Of a DNA stretch of 33,503 bases, positions 15,985 to 23,762 are shown in pieces. The translations under genes were made by a program, and so were the position numbers. This DNA comes from Bacteroidia bacterium (GTDB taxonomy: Bacteria > Bacteroidota > Bacteroidia > SpSt-205), in contig JANXAJ010000016.1 in assembly GCA_025062295.1 (NCBI GenBank), positions 1-33,503 on the forward strand. The letters are read 5' to 3'. The notes beneath the pieces were generated by a model that saw only the letters and a program-made list of their open reading frames with translations, did no database searches and was not told where the DNA came from. Positions within the stretch are counted from its first letter, which is position 1; the number at the start of each line of letters is the position of its first letter.

Positions 15985-16476
15985 TTAGCTGTACGGCTTT
16001 GGCGGCTCTTTTGGAGGAAGAGGTAGGGTTCCTGGAATTCCCAAGAGGGGAAACTCCTTCCGAAGAGGGTAGTATTCAAAGTCCTCGGGCAGGTAGATGC
16101 GACGCAGGTCAGGATGCCCCCTAAACTGAATTCCCATCATATCATAGGCTTCTCGTTCATGCCAGGCTGCGCCCGGCCAGAGGTCCACTACACTCTCCAC
16201 TATGGGCTCTGCTTCGGGCACCCGAGCCTTAACTCGCACCCGTATGCGCTTACTCAGGCTGACCAAGTTATACACAATCTCAAAGCGCAGCCCCTCTACG
16301 AAATGATCCGTAGCCCCAATATCTACTAAGTAGTCAAATTCATATCTCTCCCTGAGCATTCGCAGAAAAGATTTTAGCTTTTCTCGCTCCACTATGAAGG
16401 TCAGTTCTCCAGCGTATTCTTTGACTTCTAAGGCTTCAGCAGAGAGAGCTTCCTTCAAACTCACTAAGTGAGTCAT
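15985..16476 (-). CDS. nuoC: NADH-quinone oxidoreductase subunit C
   Basis: The 163-residue protein is the 30-kDa subunit of respiratory complex I, in the peripheral arm at the cytoplasmic face of the inner membrane. The family signature is intact: HEREAYDMMGIQFRGHPDLRRIYLPEDFEYYPLRKEFPL. An N-terminal alpha/beta domain precedes it (FDYLVDIGATDHFVEGLRFEIVYNLVS). The C-terminus ends in a short Pro-rich tail. The ORF track starts at TTG 16494; ATG 16476 is preferred. It lies 21 bases after the lptD-like stop on the same strand and no other nuo genes are in the window, so complex I genes appear dispersed in this genome. It is not fused to NuoD. Confidence 0.93.
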   Translation of the reverse strand: MTHLVSLKEALSAEALEVKEYAGELTFIVEREKLKSFLRMLRERYEFDYLVDIGATDHFVEGLRFEIVYNLVSLSKRIRVRVKARVPEAEPIVESVVDLWPGAAWHEREAYDMMGIQFRGHPDLRRIYLPEDFEYYPLRKEFPLLGIPGTLPLPPKEPPKPYS

Positions 16477-16497
16477 AGGTGCAAGGTAGAACAAATT

Positions 16498-18981
16498 TCA
16501 GAGTCCGCTCACGAATCGGTCCTGCCAATCCCGACGCTTAGTTATGCGTAAATCCTGCAGCTTTGGTGAGCGAGCCGATAGAGTGAAAAAGTAGCTCTGG
16601 CGAGGTCCAAAGGGAATCCAACTGAAACTCATCTCCCAACAATGAAGATCCCTGTAAATGTTGATGCTAGTGAAAGCGATGCGCTTCTGGATGAAATCAA
16701 AACCTGAATTGACCTGAAGTCGCCAATTGCGAGTAACATTCACTTCTCCTCCAAAGCCAAGGGTTTGAATCCATTTGTATCTTGCAGAATCGGGAAAGAA
16801 TTGCCGAACTCCAGTCAAGTTATAACTGAGCTCCATCCGCCATGGAAGATTGAAAAACACAAACGTTCCTTCGTTTTCCCCAGGTGGAGCGGGAGGCTTC
16901 TGGGGCATTAGTGTAGTTACTATCGCCCAATTCATCTGAGTAATAGTTCCAACCTTCCTCTCCACTTGCCAGCGGTACAAAGGATATCGTCGTCCAATGG
17001 AGTCATACTGATACACATCTAAAATGGCATTATAGTTGAGATTCAACCACTGACCTAAGAGATTAGTCCGAGCAGAGAGAAGGACAGGGGAGAGGCGAAA
17101 GCTATCTACTGCAAAGTTGTAGCTGGTTGAGAGGCCAACATTATCTAAGAGAGTGATGTACTTGAATTTCCTTCTGAGGGTATCTCGACGGTCTCTGTAG
17201 CGCATCTCCCACAGATTATTGAGGCTAAACTGAAGGGCTTGGAGGCGTCCCGCTGGTGGACTGCCATAAAATCCTTGCGCAAGGGGATTGTATCGCCTTT
17301 CCCTACCATCTTCAGTAGGGAATCTTTGATAAAGCCCCCAGAATTCAGAGGAAAAGTCTGGACGCCATGTAAATGCAATGGTGGGAATAAGAGTATGCCG
17401 AAAAGCAAGCTCGGAACCGAAGCCCACATAGCGAATCCCATAAATTCGCGTAGTGAGAGAGGCACTGAGGGAGAAGTCACGCGCAGTGCGAGGGACTTGT
17501 CGCCTCTCGCCTCGAACAGTCCCCTCCACACTGTCAAGCCTATACACAATCTGTTCGCTATAGAGGTATTCATTGTAGGTGAAATTCGGCGTGAGTTGGA
17601 AATATCGGAAGAGGGTATACCCGCCCGCAATCTGGAGAAGGTGGCGCATGCCCCACTGAAACGTGTCTCGGAAGATGGGCGTAAAAAGTAAGCTCTCAGG
17701 CAGGCTTGCCTGCCCTTGCGCATCTAACCGATAAGTATAGCCTATCCGCTCATACCATTTAGGGGTACCGACTCTTTTTTTGCGCTCAAATGGAAACACC
17801 CTATTTTGATAAAGAGCTATAATCGGAAGCTGAAGAGTCCAGACCCGCTGCACAATATTTTGGTTTTGGAGGGCACCAAGACTGAGCTGCCATGGACTGC
17901 GAGAGAAAGATTTCTGAAGAGTAATCGTGGATTGAAGGTTTGTTGAAAGAAAGTCAGTAGCTGTATAGCTTTGGCGATTGAGGAAAGTGGAGCTACCTAA
18001 TCGGACATTTCCTATGAGAGAAGCGGTGGGAGAGAGTGTCTGGCGATGTTGCCAACTCAGAAACATCATTCTCTGCTCTTGATAGTCAGGATCGCCCGGC
18101 TCATTGAAGAACTGATAAGCATACTGAAGTGAGAACCTTCCTTCGTACCAGTAGCGCTTCCGATAGGTCCATAGAGCTTCTGTCCGAAAGCCGCCTCGGG
18201 TGAAAAGGTCTGCCTCCAATCGAAGGTCCATATACCGATTGATTGCCCAATAATAGCCTAGCCCCCGCAAAAAGAAGCCCCTATCCGCTGCTTGGCCTAC
18301 CAAAGGCAGAATCAGTCCCGAGCTGCGCCTCTCCAAGAGAGGAAAATATCCAAATGGGAGAAAAATTGGTATGGGCACCTCGCCCGCTACCATATAGAGC
18401 GGACCGCTGACCACACGCGTTTCTGGATAGAGCTTGATACGAGAAGAAGCTATATAAAAATGGGGTGGTCGTGCAGTACACGTGGTATAATATGCTCCCG
18501 CTGCATAGAAAGTGCCGTCGGGATTCATCTGAACAATCTGCCCAGCCAAAATCTCATCTGTGAGCTGCTGACGCAGTCCAAAAAGTTGTCCTCGCCTACT
18601 TTTTAGCTCATAGCGAAGGCTGTCTATCTCATATTGCTGACCCTCTAAGAAGAGAAGAGGCAGCTGGTGTAAAGAATCGCCCTGACGATACCCTTGAGCG
18701 TACAGAAGCCCCTGACTCGTCTGAAGAATGACTATCCCACTCTGAAGCCGCATCCTCTCATACCTAAGAGCTGCGCCCCGATACAATCCTATCCTCCCTT
18801 CAGCCACAGAAAAGGAGATGGAATCTTCAGCTTGATAGACGAGTGTATCATTGAAGGGGGTTTGGGCGACTAATGAGTCCCGTAGAGAGGAAGGCAAAGA
18901 ATCCAAACGAGAGCGCCATTCAAGCTGAGCCATCCCTATCCCTAAAAGACCAAGAATGAATATAATTTGCCATCTTCGCAT
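16498..18981 (-). CDS. lptD: LptD-like LPS assembly outer-membrane protein
   Basis: This 827-residue outer-membrane barrel of the LptD (OstA) type, in its Bacteroidota form, would insert lipopolysaccharide into the outer leaflet. A signal peptide ends Ala18-Gln19 (GIGMAQ). An N-terminal beta-jellyroll region follows (about 50-200; GRIGLYRGAALRYERMRLQSGIVILQ). The family segment is YYTTCTARPPHFYIASSRIKLYPETRVVSGPLYM, then VPIPIFLPFGYFPLLERRSSGLILP, which marks the entry to the barrel. The rest consists of amphipathic strands rich in Tyr, Arg and Trp. The Cys pairing of E. coli LptD is not evident. It diverges from the amidase gene with only 9 bases between starts; a TACCTTTG box 14 bases upstream lies inside that gene. 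Confidence 0.85.
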   Translation of the reverse strand: MRRWQIIFILGLLGIGMAQLEWRSRLDSLPSSLRDSLVAQTPFNDTLVYQAEDSISFSVAEGRIGLYRGAALRYERMRLQSGIVILQTSQGLLYAQGYRQGDSLHQLPLLFLEGQQYEIDSLRYELKSRRGQLFGLRQQLTDEILAGQIVQMNPDGTFYAAGAYYTTCTARPPHFYIASSRIKLYPETRVVSGPLYMVAGEVPIPIFLPFGYFPLLERRSSGLILPLVGQAADRGFFLRGLGYYWAINRYMDLRLEADLFTRGGFRTEALWTYRKRYWYEGRFSLQYAYQFFNEPGDPDYQEQRMMFLSWQHRQTLSPTASLIGNVRLGSSTFLNRQSYTATDFLSTNLQSTITLQKSFSRSPWQLSLGALQNQNIVQRVWTLQLPIIALYQNRVFPFERKKRVGTPKWYERIGYTYRLDAQGQASLPESLLFTPIFRDTFQWGMRHLLQIAGGYTLFRYFQLTPNFTYNEYLYSEQIVYRLDSVEGTVRGERRQVPRTARDFSLSASLTTRIYGIRYVGFGSELAFRHTLIPTIAFTWRPDFSSEFWGLYQRFPTEDGRERRYNPLAQGFYGSPPAGRLQALQFSLNNLWEMRYRDRRDTLRRKFKYITLLDNVGLSTSYNFAVDSFRLSPVLLSARTNLLGQWLNLNYNAILDVYQYDSIGRRYPLYRWQVERKVGTITQMNWAIVTTLMPQKPPAPPGENEGTFVFFNLPWRMELSYNLTGVRQFFPDSARYKWIQTLGFGGEVNVTRNWRLQVNSGFDFIQKRIAFTSINIYRDLHCWEMSFSWIPFGPRQSYFFTLSARSPKLQDLRITKRRDWQDRFVSGL

Positions 18982-18990
18982 AAGAAAGCT

Positions 18991-19749
18991 ATGAGCAAAG
19001 GTAGAGTGGGCCTTCTACTCTGTTGCATTCCTGCGCTCCTCTCAGTTCGGTTCATGAAACCTTCTCTTGTCGTGATAGACCCTGGTCATGGGGGTAAAGA
19101 CCCTGGCGCTTCAGGAAAAGTGTATAAGGAAAAAGACATTACTCTTAGTGTCGCTCTCAAGCTATCAGAACTTCTGAAGAAGGACCCCCTTTTTCGTCCC
19201 GTCCTCACGCGAGAGAATGACACCTTTGTAGAACTAATTCGTCGGGCTGACACAGCTAATAAGCTTCATGCTGATTTCTTTATCAGCATCCACTGTAATG
19301 CCAATCCTAAGAAGGAGGTGCATGGTTCTGAAACGTATGCCCTTGGGGAGCACAAGTCCCAAGACAATTTAGCAGTGGTGATGCGAGAGAATTCGGCGAT
19401 TCTCTTAGAGGAAGGCTATCAGCGCACCTATGAAGGGTTTGATCCCAATTCAGAGGAGGCTTATATCATTTTCTCTTTGATTCAGCATGCATATCTCAAG
19501 CAGAGCCTCCGTTTAGCAAGGAAGATTGAAGATAACCTTTCAGAAAAGACGAGTCGCGTCAGTCGGGGGGTCAAGCAAGCGGGGTTCCTTGTACTGTGGC
19601 GGACAGGAATGCCCTCCGTTCTGTGTGAGATTGGCTTTATCACGAATCCAACTGAAGAAAAGTTTCTCGCTTCTGAATCTGGTCAGACTTACATCGCTCA
19701 AGCCCTATATCAGGCGCTTCGGCAGTATATTGCGACCCAACCAGAGTAG
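18991..19749 (+). CDS. N-acetylmuramoyl-L-alanine amidase (Amidase_3)
   Basis: This 252-residue zinc amidase cleaves the bond between N-acetylmuramic acid and the stem peptide, acting in the periplasm in septum splitting or remodelling. Zinc ligands and catalytic residue are visible: VVIDPGHGGKDPGA (His33), the Glu in KEKDITL, SIHCNAN (His101) and CEIGF (Glu213). It is nearly all catalytic domain, without SPOR or AMIN domains. A hydrophobic N-terminus (VGLLLCCIPALLSV) is probably a signal or anchor. The ORF track begins at TTG 18967, antisense inside the lptD-like gene; ATG 18991 is more plausible. Candidate -7 boxes are imperfect (ATAATTTG 18962-18969, CATCTTCG 18971-18978). It heads a plus-strand unit with glycosyltransferases. 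Confidence 0.93.
   Translation: MSKGRVGLLLCCIPALLSVRFMKPSLVVIDPGHGGKDPGASGKVYKEKDITLSVALKLSELLKKDPLFRPVLTRENDTFVELIRRADTANKLHADFFISIHCNANPKKEVHGSETYALGEHKSQDNLAVVMRENSAILLEEGYQRTYEGFDPNSEEAYIIFSLIQHAYLKQSLRLARKIEDNLSEKTSRVSRGVKQAGFLVLWRTGMPSVLCEIGFITNPTEEKFLASESGQTYIAQALYQALRQYIATQPE
18996..19003 (-). promoter_or_regulatory. Putative -7 box TACCTTTG for lptD-like gene
   Basis: CAAAGGTA on the plus strand, within codons 2-5 of the divergent amidase gene, gives TACCTTTG on the minus strand, 14 bases before ATG 18981. This is a longer spacing than for the other boxes. Confidence 0.4.
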
Positions 19750-19774
19750 GGAAGCTCCTTTTAGCCCCCACTCA

Positions 19775-20914
19775 ATGATACGAGTACTTCACTTAGCCCG
19801 TGTAGTCAATCGGTATGACTTCATTGATACGATCGTCCGACATCTTCCCGGTGACACTTTTCATATGGAGGTCCTCACTTTTGAGCGAGAAGCCCCGATC
19901 CATCCACCCAAATATGAGGCAGTAGGGATTCCTCATCATGTGATCCCTGTTCGCTCTCTGCGCTCCTATCCCGCATATGTAAAAGCTGGCATAAAGCTAT
20001 CAAAGCTGCTGCGAGACAGGCATATAGATATCCTTCATGCTCATCATTTTTGGGAGGGACTGACCGCAGCTATAGCCAAATTGCTCCATCAGCGCATACG
20101 CCTAATTCTTCATCGGCATTATACAGAGGATGTGATTCGCATAGGCGGATGGAAAAAGAGGGTTCTTTTAGGGATAGAAAGGCTTAGTTATAGCATGGCA
20201 GATGCCCTTATTGTACCGACTCAGATGATGGCAGAGATAGTTGCGCAGTGGCATGCCTACCTTCCTCCCGTGCATGCTATCCCCTATGGATTTGAATTTG
20301 AAGCTCCTAAATACAAGCCGCTTTCAGAGGATGAGAGAGAGACGATACGGGCTGAGTATGGGGCTAATGCTCAAGCAGTGGTAGTAGTGAATGTGGGCAC
20401 TCATCGCTTGCAGAAAGGTCAGCGCGATCTTGTGCAGGTCTTTCAGGCAGTAGAACAAGAATTACCTCACCTTCGCCTCTGGCTCGTCGGCGAAGGACCT
20501 GACACTCCCTTTCTTCAGCGAGCATGTGCTCAGATAAAGGAGAAGGTTCGCTTTTTTGGTTGGCGAAGCGGCACGGAAGTTCGTCAGCTAATGGGAGCAG
20601 CCGATATTGTGGTTCATCCTACCTACTCAGAAGCCTTTCCACAAGTCATGATAGAAGCTCTTGCGTTAGAGCGAGCTTTGATTATCACAGAAGTTTCAGG
20701 AGTCAAAGGCATCCTTGAGCATCAGGAGCATGCATGGATTATCCCTCGGGGAGATACGAGAGCTCTGTATGAAGGCCTCAGGAGACTGGCGCAAGACCCA
20801 CCCCTTCGTTTCTCACTCGGTAGTAAGGGACGAGACTTCATCCTCAAGCACTTCCACTACAGGCAAATAAATCCTAACTATGAATCCCTTTATCAGCATT
20901 TATGCTCCCGGTAA
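19775..20914 (+). CDS. GT4-family glycosyltransferase
   Basis: This 379-residue GT-B fold retaining glycosyltransferase transfers a sugar from a nucleotide donor at the cytoplasmic side of the membrane. The N-terminal acceptor domain starts MIRVLHLARVV and contains IDILHAHHFWEG. The C-terminal donor domain has VVNVGTHRLQKGQRDL, LWLVGEGPDTPFLQRA, VRFFGW and the EX7E motif EAFPQVMIE (Glu286, Glu294) inside HPTYSEAFPQVMIEAL. The ORF track starts at 19526 inside the amidase gene; ATG 19775 begins the conserved domain 25 bases after the amidase stop. Its last 13 bases overlap the next transferase. The acceptor is unknown; the cluster suggests cell-surface glycan synthesis. Confidence 0.92.
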   Translation: MIRVLHLARVVNRYDFIDTIVRHLPGDTFHMEVLTFEREAPIHPPKYEAVGIPHHVIPVRSLRSYPAYVKAGIKLSKLLRDRHIDILHAHHFWEGLTAAIAKLLHQRIRLILHRHYTEDVIRIGGWKKRVLLGIERLSYSMADALIVPTQMMAEIVAQWHAYLPPVHAIPYGFEFEAPKYKPLSEDERETIRAEYGANAQAVVVVNVGTHRLQKGQRDLVQVFQAVEQELPHLRLWLVGEGPDTPFLQRACAQIKEKVRFFGWRSGTEVRQLMGAADIVVHPTYSEAFPQVMIEALALERALIITEVSGVKGILEHQEHAWIIPRGDTRALYEGLRRLAQDPPLRFSLGSKGRDFILKHFHYRQINPNYESLYQHLCSR

Positions 20915-21960
20915 GTGTGGTTATTCCTGCGCGAAATGAAGCGCATAATATTGCCCGTTTAGTAGAGAGCCTTCGCACACAAACACATCCACCAGCTGAG
21001 ATTATCGTGGTGGATGCGGGTTCAGAGGATGGGACTGCACAAGTAGCAGCGGCTGCCGGAGCTCGGGTGCTGCGAGTGGATCGAGCCTACCCTGGTCAAG
21101 CACGAAATATCGGCATTGCCCACGCAAAGCAGGAGCTCATTGCTTGCTGGGACAGCAGTATGTACCTCCAAGCGGATGCCCTTGAATCCCTTCTTCATCC
21201 CCTTCTATCAGGCACAGCTGAGCTCTCCATCGGGCAATTGAAGATATACCCTCAAACTCTTGCCGCTGCTATCCTCATGCTTGTTATCCTACCACCCTAC
21301 ACCCATCGGCTAAAAGATGGAACTCGCGTCTATCTTCCCTTTATTGTAGCCACTGCCCTCTATAAGCGTCTATGGGAAGAAGTAGGGGGATTTGCTCCTT
21401 GGAGAGCCCGAGAAGATGTAGATTTCCGAGAAAAACTTCTTAGGCTCAACCCACGCATTGCTTATGTGATTGAGTCAGTAACCTATTGGGAACCCTCAGA
21501 GAAGTGGAGGCAGATTGTTCGAAAAATGCGCCTATACGGGAGGCATAATCTCCTCTCTAAAAAACCTATGCTTTGGTATGGGGGAGTCGCCAGAGCTTAT
21601 GGAGCATATATCCTCATAGCTACAAGTGCCGCTATAGCGACGGATGTAACGGCTGGACTCTGCGTATTTGGAGCGGCTGTGCTTGGTGGTGCCCTGCTGC
21701 GAGCGCTTCTGCGACTACTGCGCCATGGATCAGTCTTTCAAGAGAGAACAGGCAAAAAGCCTTTCGCTCCCCTCTCTATCTTTGCTACTTGGGGACTTCT
21801 CCTAAGTATAGAGGCCGCCTTATTTCTTGGATTTATGGATTGGCTTCTTTTAGATAGGCTTGGATTCAAGCCTGAGACGTTTCCAGAGCCTAAGCTCATA
21901 GAAGAGATTAGGCCCACAGAGGCAACGCATGAGCGGGGTGAGCGTAGTTATTCCTGCTAA
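20902..21960 (+). CDS. GT2-family glycosyltransferase, paralogue 1 (altered DXD)
   Basis: This 352-residue GT-A fold glycosyltransferase has the donor-binding start VSVVIPARNEAHNIARLVESL and IIVVDAGSEDGT, followed by YPGQARNIGIAHA. At the position of the metal-binding DXD motif it reads WDSSM (residues 84-86 Asp-Ser-Ser), whereas its tandem neighbour reads WDADM. The catalytic-base region WRAREDVDF is intact. Two hydrophobic C-terminal regions (about 230-270 and 295-320) suggest membrane attachment. It overlaps the preceding gene by 13 bases and the next by 32, and its final residues (SYSC) are read from the start of paralogue 2. Activity may be metal-independent, altered or lost; full length and an intact frame argue against a decaying pseudogene. 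Confidence 0.88.
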   Translation: MLPVSVVIPARNEAHNIARLVESLRTQTHPPAEIIVVDAGSEDGTAQVAAAAGARVLRVDRAYPGQARNIGIAHAKQELIACWDSSMYLQADALESLLHPLLSGTAELSIGQLKIYPQTLAAAILMLVILPPYTHRLKDGTRVYLPFIVATALYKRLWEEVGGFAPWRAREDVDFREKLLRLNPRIAYVIESVTYWEPSEKWRQIVRKMRLYGRHNLLSKKPMLWYGGVARAYGAYILIATSAAIATDVTAGLCVFGAAVLGGALLRALLRLLRHGSVFQERTGKKPFAPLSIFATWGLLLSIEAALFLGFMDWLLLDRLGFKPETFPEPKLIEEIRPTEATHERGERSYSC

Positions 21961-22957
21961 AAACGAAGCCTCTACCCTTCCTTCTCTTTTGGAAAGTCTC
22001 AGGCAGCAGTCTCTGCCGCCCAGCGAGGTCATTGTCGTGGATGCAGGATCTTGTGATGAGACTACACGGATAGCCCGGCAGAAAGGCGCTCGGGTTATAA
22101 GAGTAGATTATGCTTATCCTGGACAAGCAAGAAACATAGGGATTGCTCTGGCTTGCAGCGAGATTATAGCTTGCTGGGATGCAGATATGCGGCTCGCCCC
22201 CTCGGCTTTAGGACATCTTATCCAACCCCTCATGGAAGGTTCGGCAGATATTGCATACAGCCGAATTGAGGTGTATCCTCAAAACCTCCTTGCTGCTTTG
22301 CGATTTAGTGTATTAGAGCCCCCCTATACCCATATCCTGTCCCAGAGAGAGAAGACCTACATTCACTTTGCTGCTGGGGTTGCATTTCGGCGAGAAGTAT
22401 GGGAGCAAAGTGGCGGCTTTCCTCCCTGGCGGGCCCGAGAAGACAATGAGTTTTACGCCCGAGTCTCTGCCCTCCACTTCCAACAGGCCTATGTGCATGA
22501 GGCGATAACTTTCTGGGAGCCCTCGGAGAGGTGGTCTGGTCTCCTCAATAAATTGCGAGTCTATGCTCGTCATAACCTTCTGTCCGGCAAGCCTCAAGAG
22601 TGGTACGGTCGACTCTTCCTTCTCTATCTACTCTATACTGTAGTTGGGATTAGTGGGCTAATAGGAGGAGGTGTGCCCTTCGGGATTTTCCTTTTCTTGA
22701 GTAGCATAGGAGGGGTGACTCTCATGCGAACCTTACGCAGAGTGATTCGTTACCGACACTTTTTGCGTTTTAGATGCAGCCTCAATCCCTATTCTCCTCG
22801 CACCCTACTAGCCGGATGGGCTCTCCTCTTGGGAATGGATGTGGCTTCCCTTGTAGGACTTATAGAATGGATTATTCTGGACAAACTCCGCTTGAAGCCC
22901 GAACGCTTCCCACCGAGTCGCATCCTTGAAGAGCTTTCGCCATCTTTGCCTGAGTGA
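21929..22957 (+). CDS. GT2-family glycosyltransferase, paralogue 2
   Basis: This 342-residue GT-A glycosyltransferase is homologous end to end with the gene before it (VSVVIPAKNEASTLPSLLESLRQQ; VIVVDAGSCDETT; YPGQARNIGIALA; FWEPSERW; YARHNLLSGKPQEWYG). It has an intact DXD-type motif (WDADM, Asp84 and Asp86) and WRAREDNEF. Hydrophobic segments near 230-250 and 295-315 suggest membrane attachment. ATG 21929 starts directly at the conserved VSVVIPA motif and overlaps paralogue 1 by 32 bases. The rpe start and promoter lie inside its last codons. Substrates are unknown; glycan or lipid-sugar assembly is inferred from the neighbouring GT4 gene and amidase. Confidence 0.92.
   Translation: MSGVSVVIPAKNEASTLPSLLESLRQQSLPPSEVIVVDAGSCDETTRIARQKGARVIRVDYAYPGQARNIGIALACSEIIACWDADMRLAPSALGHLIQPLMEGSADIAYSRIEVYPQNLLAALRFSVLEPPYTHILSQREKTYIHFAAGVAFRREVWEQSGGFPPWRAREDNEFYARVSALHFQQAYVHEAITFWEPSERWSGLLNKLRVYARHNLLSGKPQEWYGRLFLLYLLYTVVGISGLIGGGVPFGIFLFLSSIGGVTLMRTLRRVIRYRHFLRFRCSLNPYSPRTLLAGWALLLGMDVASLVGLIEWIILDKLRLKPERFPPSRILEELSPSLPE
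22941..22948 (+). promoter_or_regulatory. Putative -7 box CATCTTTG for rpe, inside upstream gene
   Basis: CATCTTTG ends 5 bases before GTG 22954 and lies within the last codons of the upstream glycosyltransferase. It would let rpe be transcribed independently as a leaderless mRNA. Confidence 0.5.
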
Positions 22958-23607
22958 GAAAGCCGCTCATCGCCCCTTCCCTTCTCTCAGCAGATTTCAG
23001 TCGGTTAGCAGAGGAAATTCAGAATCTGGAACAGCTCGGTGTAGACTGGTTTCATTGCGATGTAATGGATGGAGCCTTCGTACCCAATATCTCATTTGGA
23101 GTACCTATTATAGAGGCTATTCGTCAATGCACGACTCTTCCATTAGATGTCCATCTGATGATCCAAGCGCCAGAAAGATACATCCAAACCTTTGCCGAGG
23201 CAGGGGCAGATATTCTAACCTTTCATTGGGAGGCTACGCCTCATCCAGATCGTCTTATTCAGCAAATTCACAGCTTAGGCAAACAGGCGGGTATTGCCCT
23301 CAATCCAGCTACTCCCGTAGAAGTCCTTGTAGATATCTTGCCAGAGGTAGAGGTAGTGTGCGTAATGAGCGTGAACCCTGGTTTCGGAGGGCAGCGATTT
23401 ATTCCGTACATTACACATAAAGTTCAAAGACTTTGGGAGCTTCGGCAGCGACGAAATGCAAGAGCTCTTATTGAAGTAGATGGTGGCATCTCTCCAGAAA
23501 CAGTCCTACAAATACCTCAAGCAGATGTCCTTGTAGTTGGACATAACCTGCTCCGGGCACCAGACCGAATTAAGGCATTAGAGGCCTTACGCACTGCCTG
23601 GATGTAA
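22954..23607 (+). CDS. rpe: Ribulose-phosphate 3-epimerase
   Basis: The 217-residue TIM-barrel enzyme interconverts D-ribulose 5-phosphate and D-xylulose 5-phosphate in the pentose phosphate pathway. Family motifs are IAPSLLSADFSRLAEEI, WFHCDVMDGAFVPNISFG (metal His and catalytic Asp), LDVHLMI, VMSVNPGFGGQRFI (phosphate-binding loop) and IEVDGGISPET (catalytic Asp). The start is GTG: reading from GTG 22954 gives RKPLIAPSL, and the next in-frame Met is far inside the conserved region. It overlaps the preceding stop by 4 bases and has its own CATCTTTG box. A strong hairpin follows about 95 bases downstream. Confidence 0.97.
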   Translation: MRKPLIAPSLLSADFSRLAEEIQNLEQLGVDWFHCDVMDGAFVPNISFGVPIIEAIRQCTTLPLDVHLMIQAPERYIQTFAEAGADILTFHWEATPHPDRLIQQIHSLGKQAGIALNPATPVEVLVDILPEVEVVCVMSVNPGFGGQRFIPYITHKVQRLWELRQRRNARALIEVDGGISPETVLQIPQADVLVVGHNLLRAPDRIKALEALRTAWM

Positions 23608-23701
23608 AAATCTCCTCTACCTGCACAGCTCTCCATATCACAGAGAAAGACCCGGTATATGGTGTCTAGAGTCGTGGCAAGCCACCCCCTGATTAGACAA
23701 A

Positions 23702-23740
23702 AAGACGGCAGCCGCCCTTTACTTCAGCGGCTGCCGTCTT
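23702..23740 (-). terminator. Strong intrinsic terminator hairpin
   Basis: AAGACGGCAGCCGC (23702-23715) and GCGGCTGCCGTCTT (23727-23740) form a perfect 14-bp GC-rich stem with an 11-base loop. On the minus strand the stem runs into CTTTTTGTC, so it best terminates the T9SS-type gene ending at 23763. It may also stop plus-strand transcription from rpe, although no T-run follows on that strand. Confidence 0.85.
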
Positions 23741-23762
23741 AGGCCTGAATGAAATCTCCTTA

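Noticed and set aside
17239-17691. Plus-strand ORF of 150 residues
   Set aside because: Lies wholly antisense within the lptD-like gene; no domain, signal peptide or promoter box.
20902-21960. Pseudogene call for glycosyltransferase paralogue 1
   Set aside because: The frame is open at full length and other motifs are conserved; only the DXD position differs.
22926-23420. Plus-strand ORF of 164 residues
   Set aside because: Out-of-frame shadow of rpe, low-complexity Ser/Arg-rich translation.
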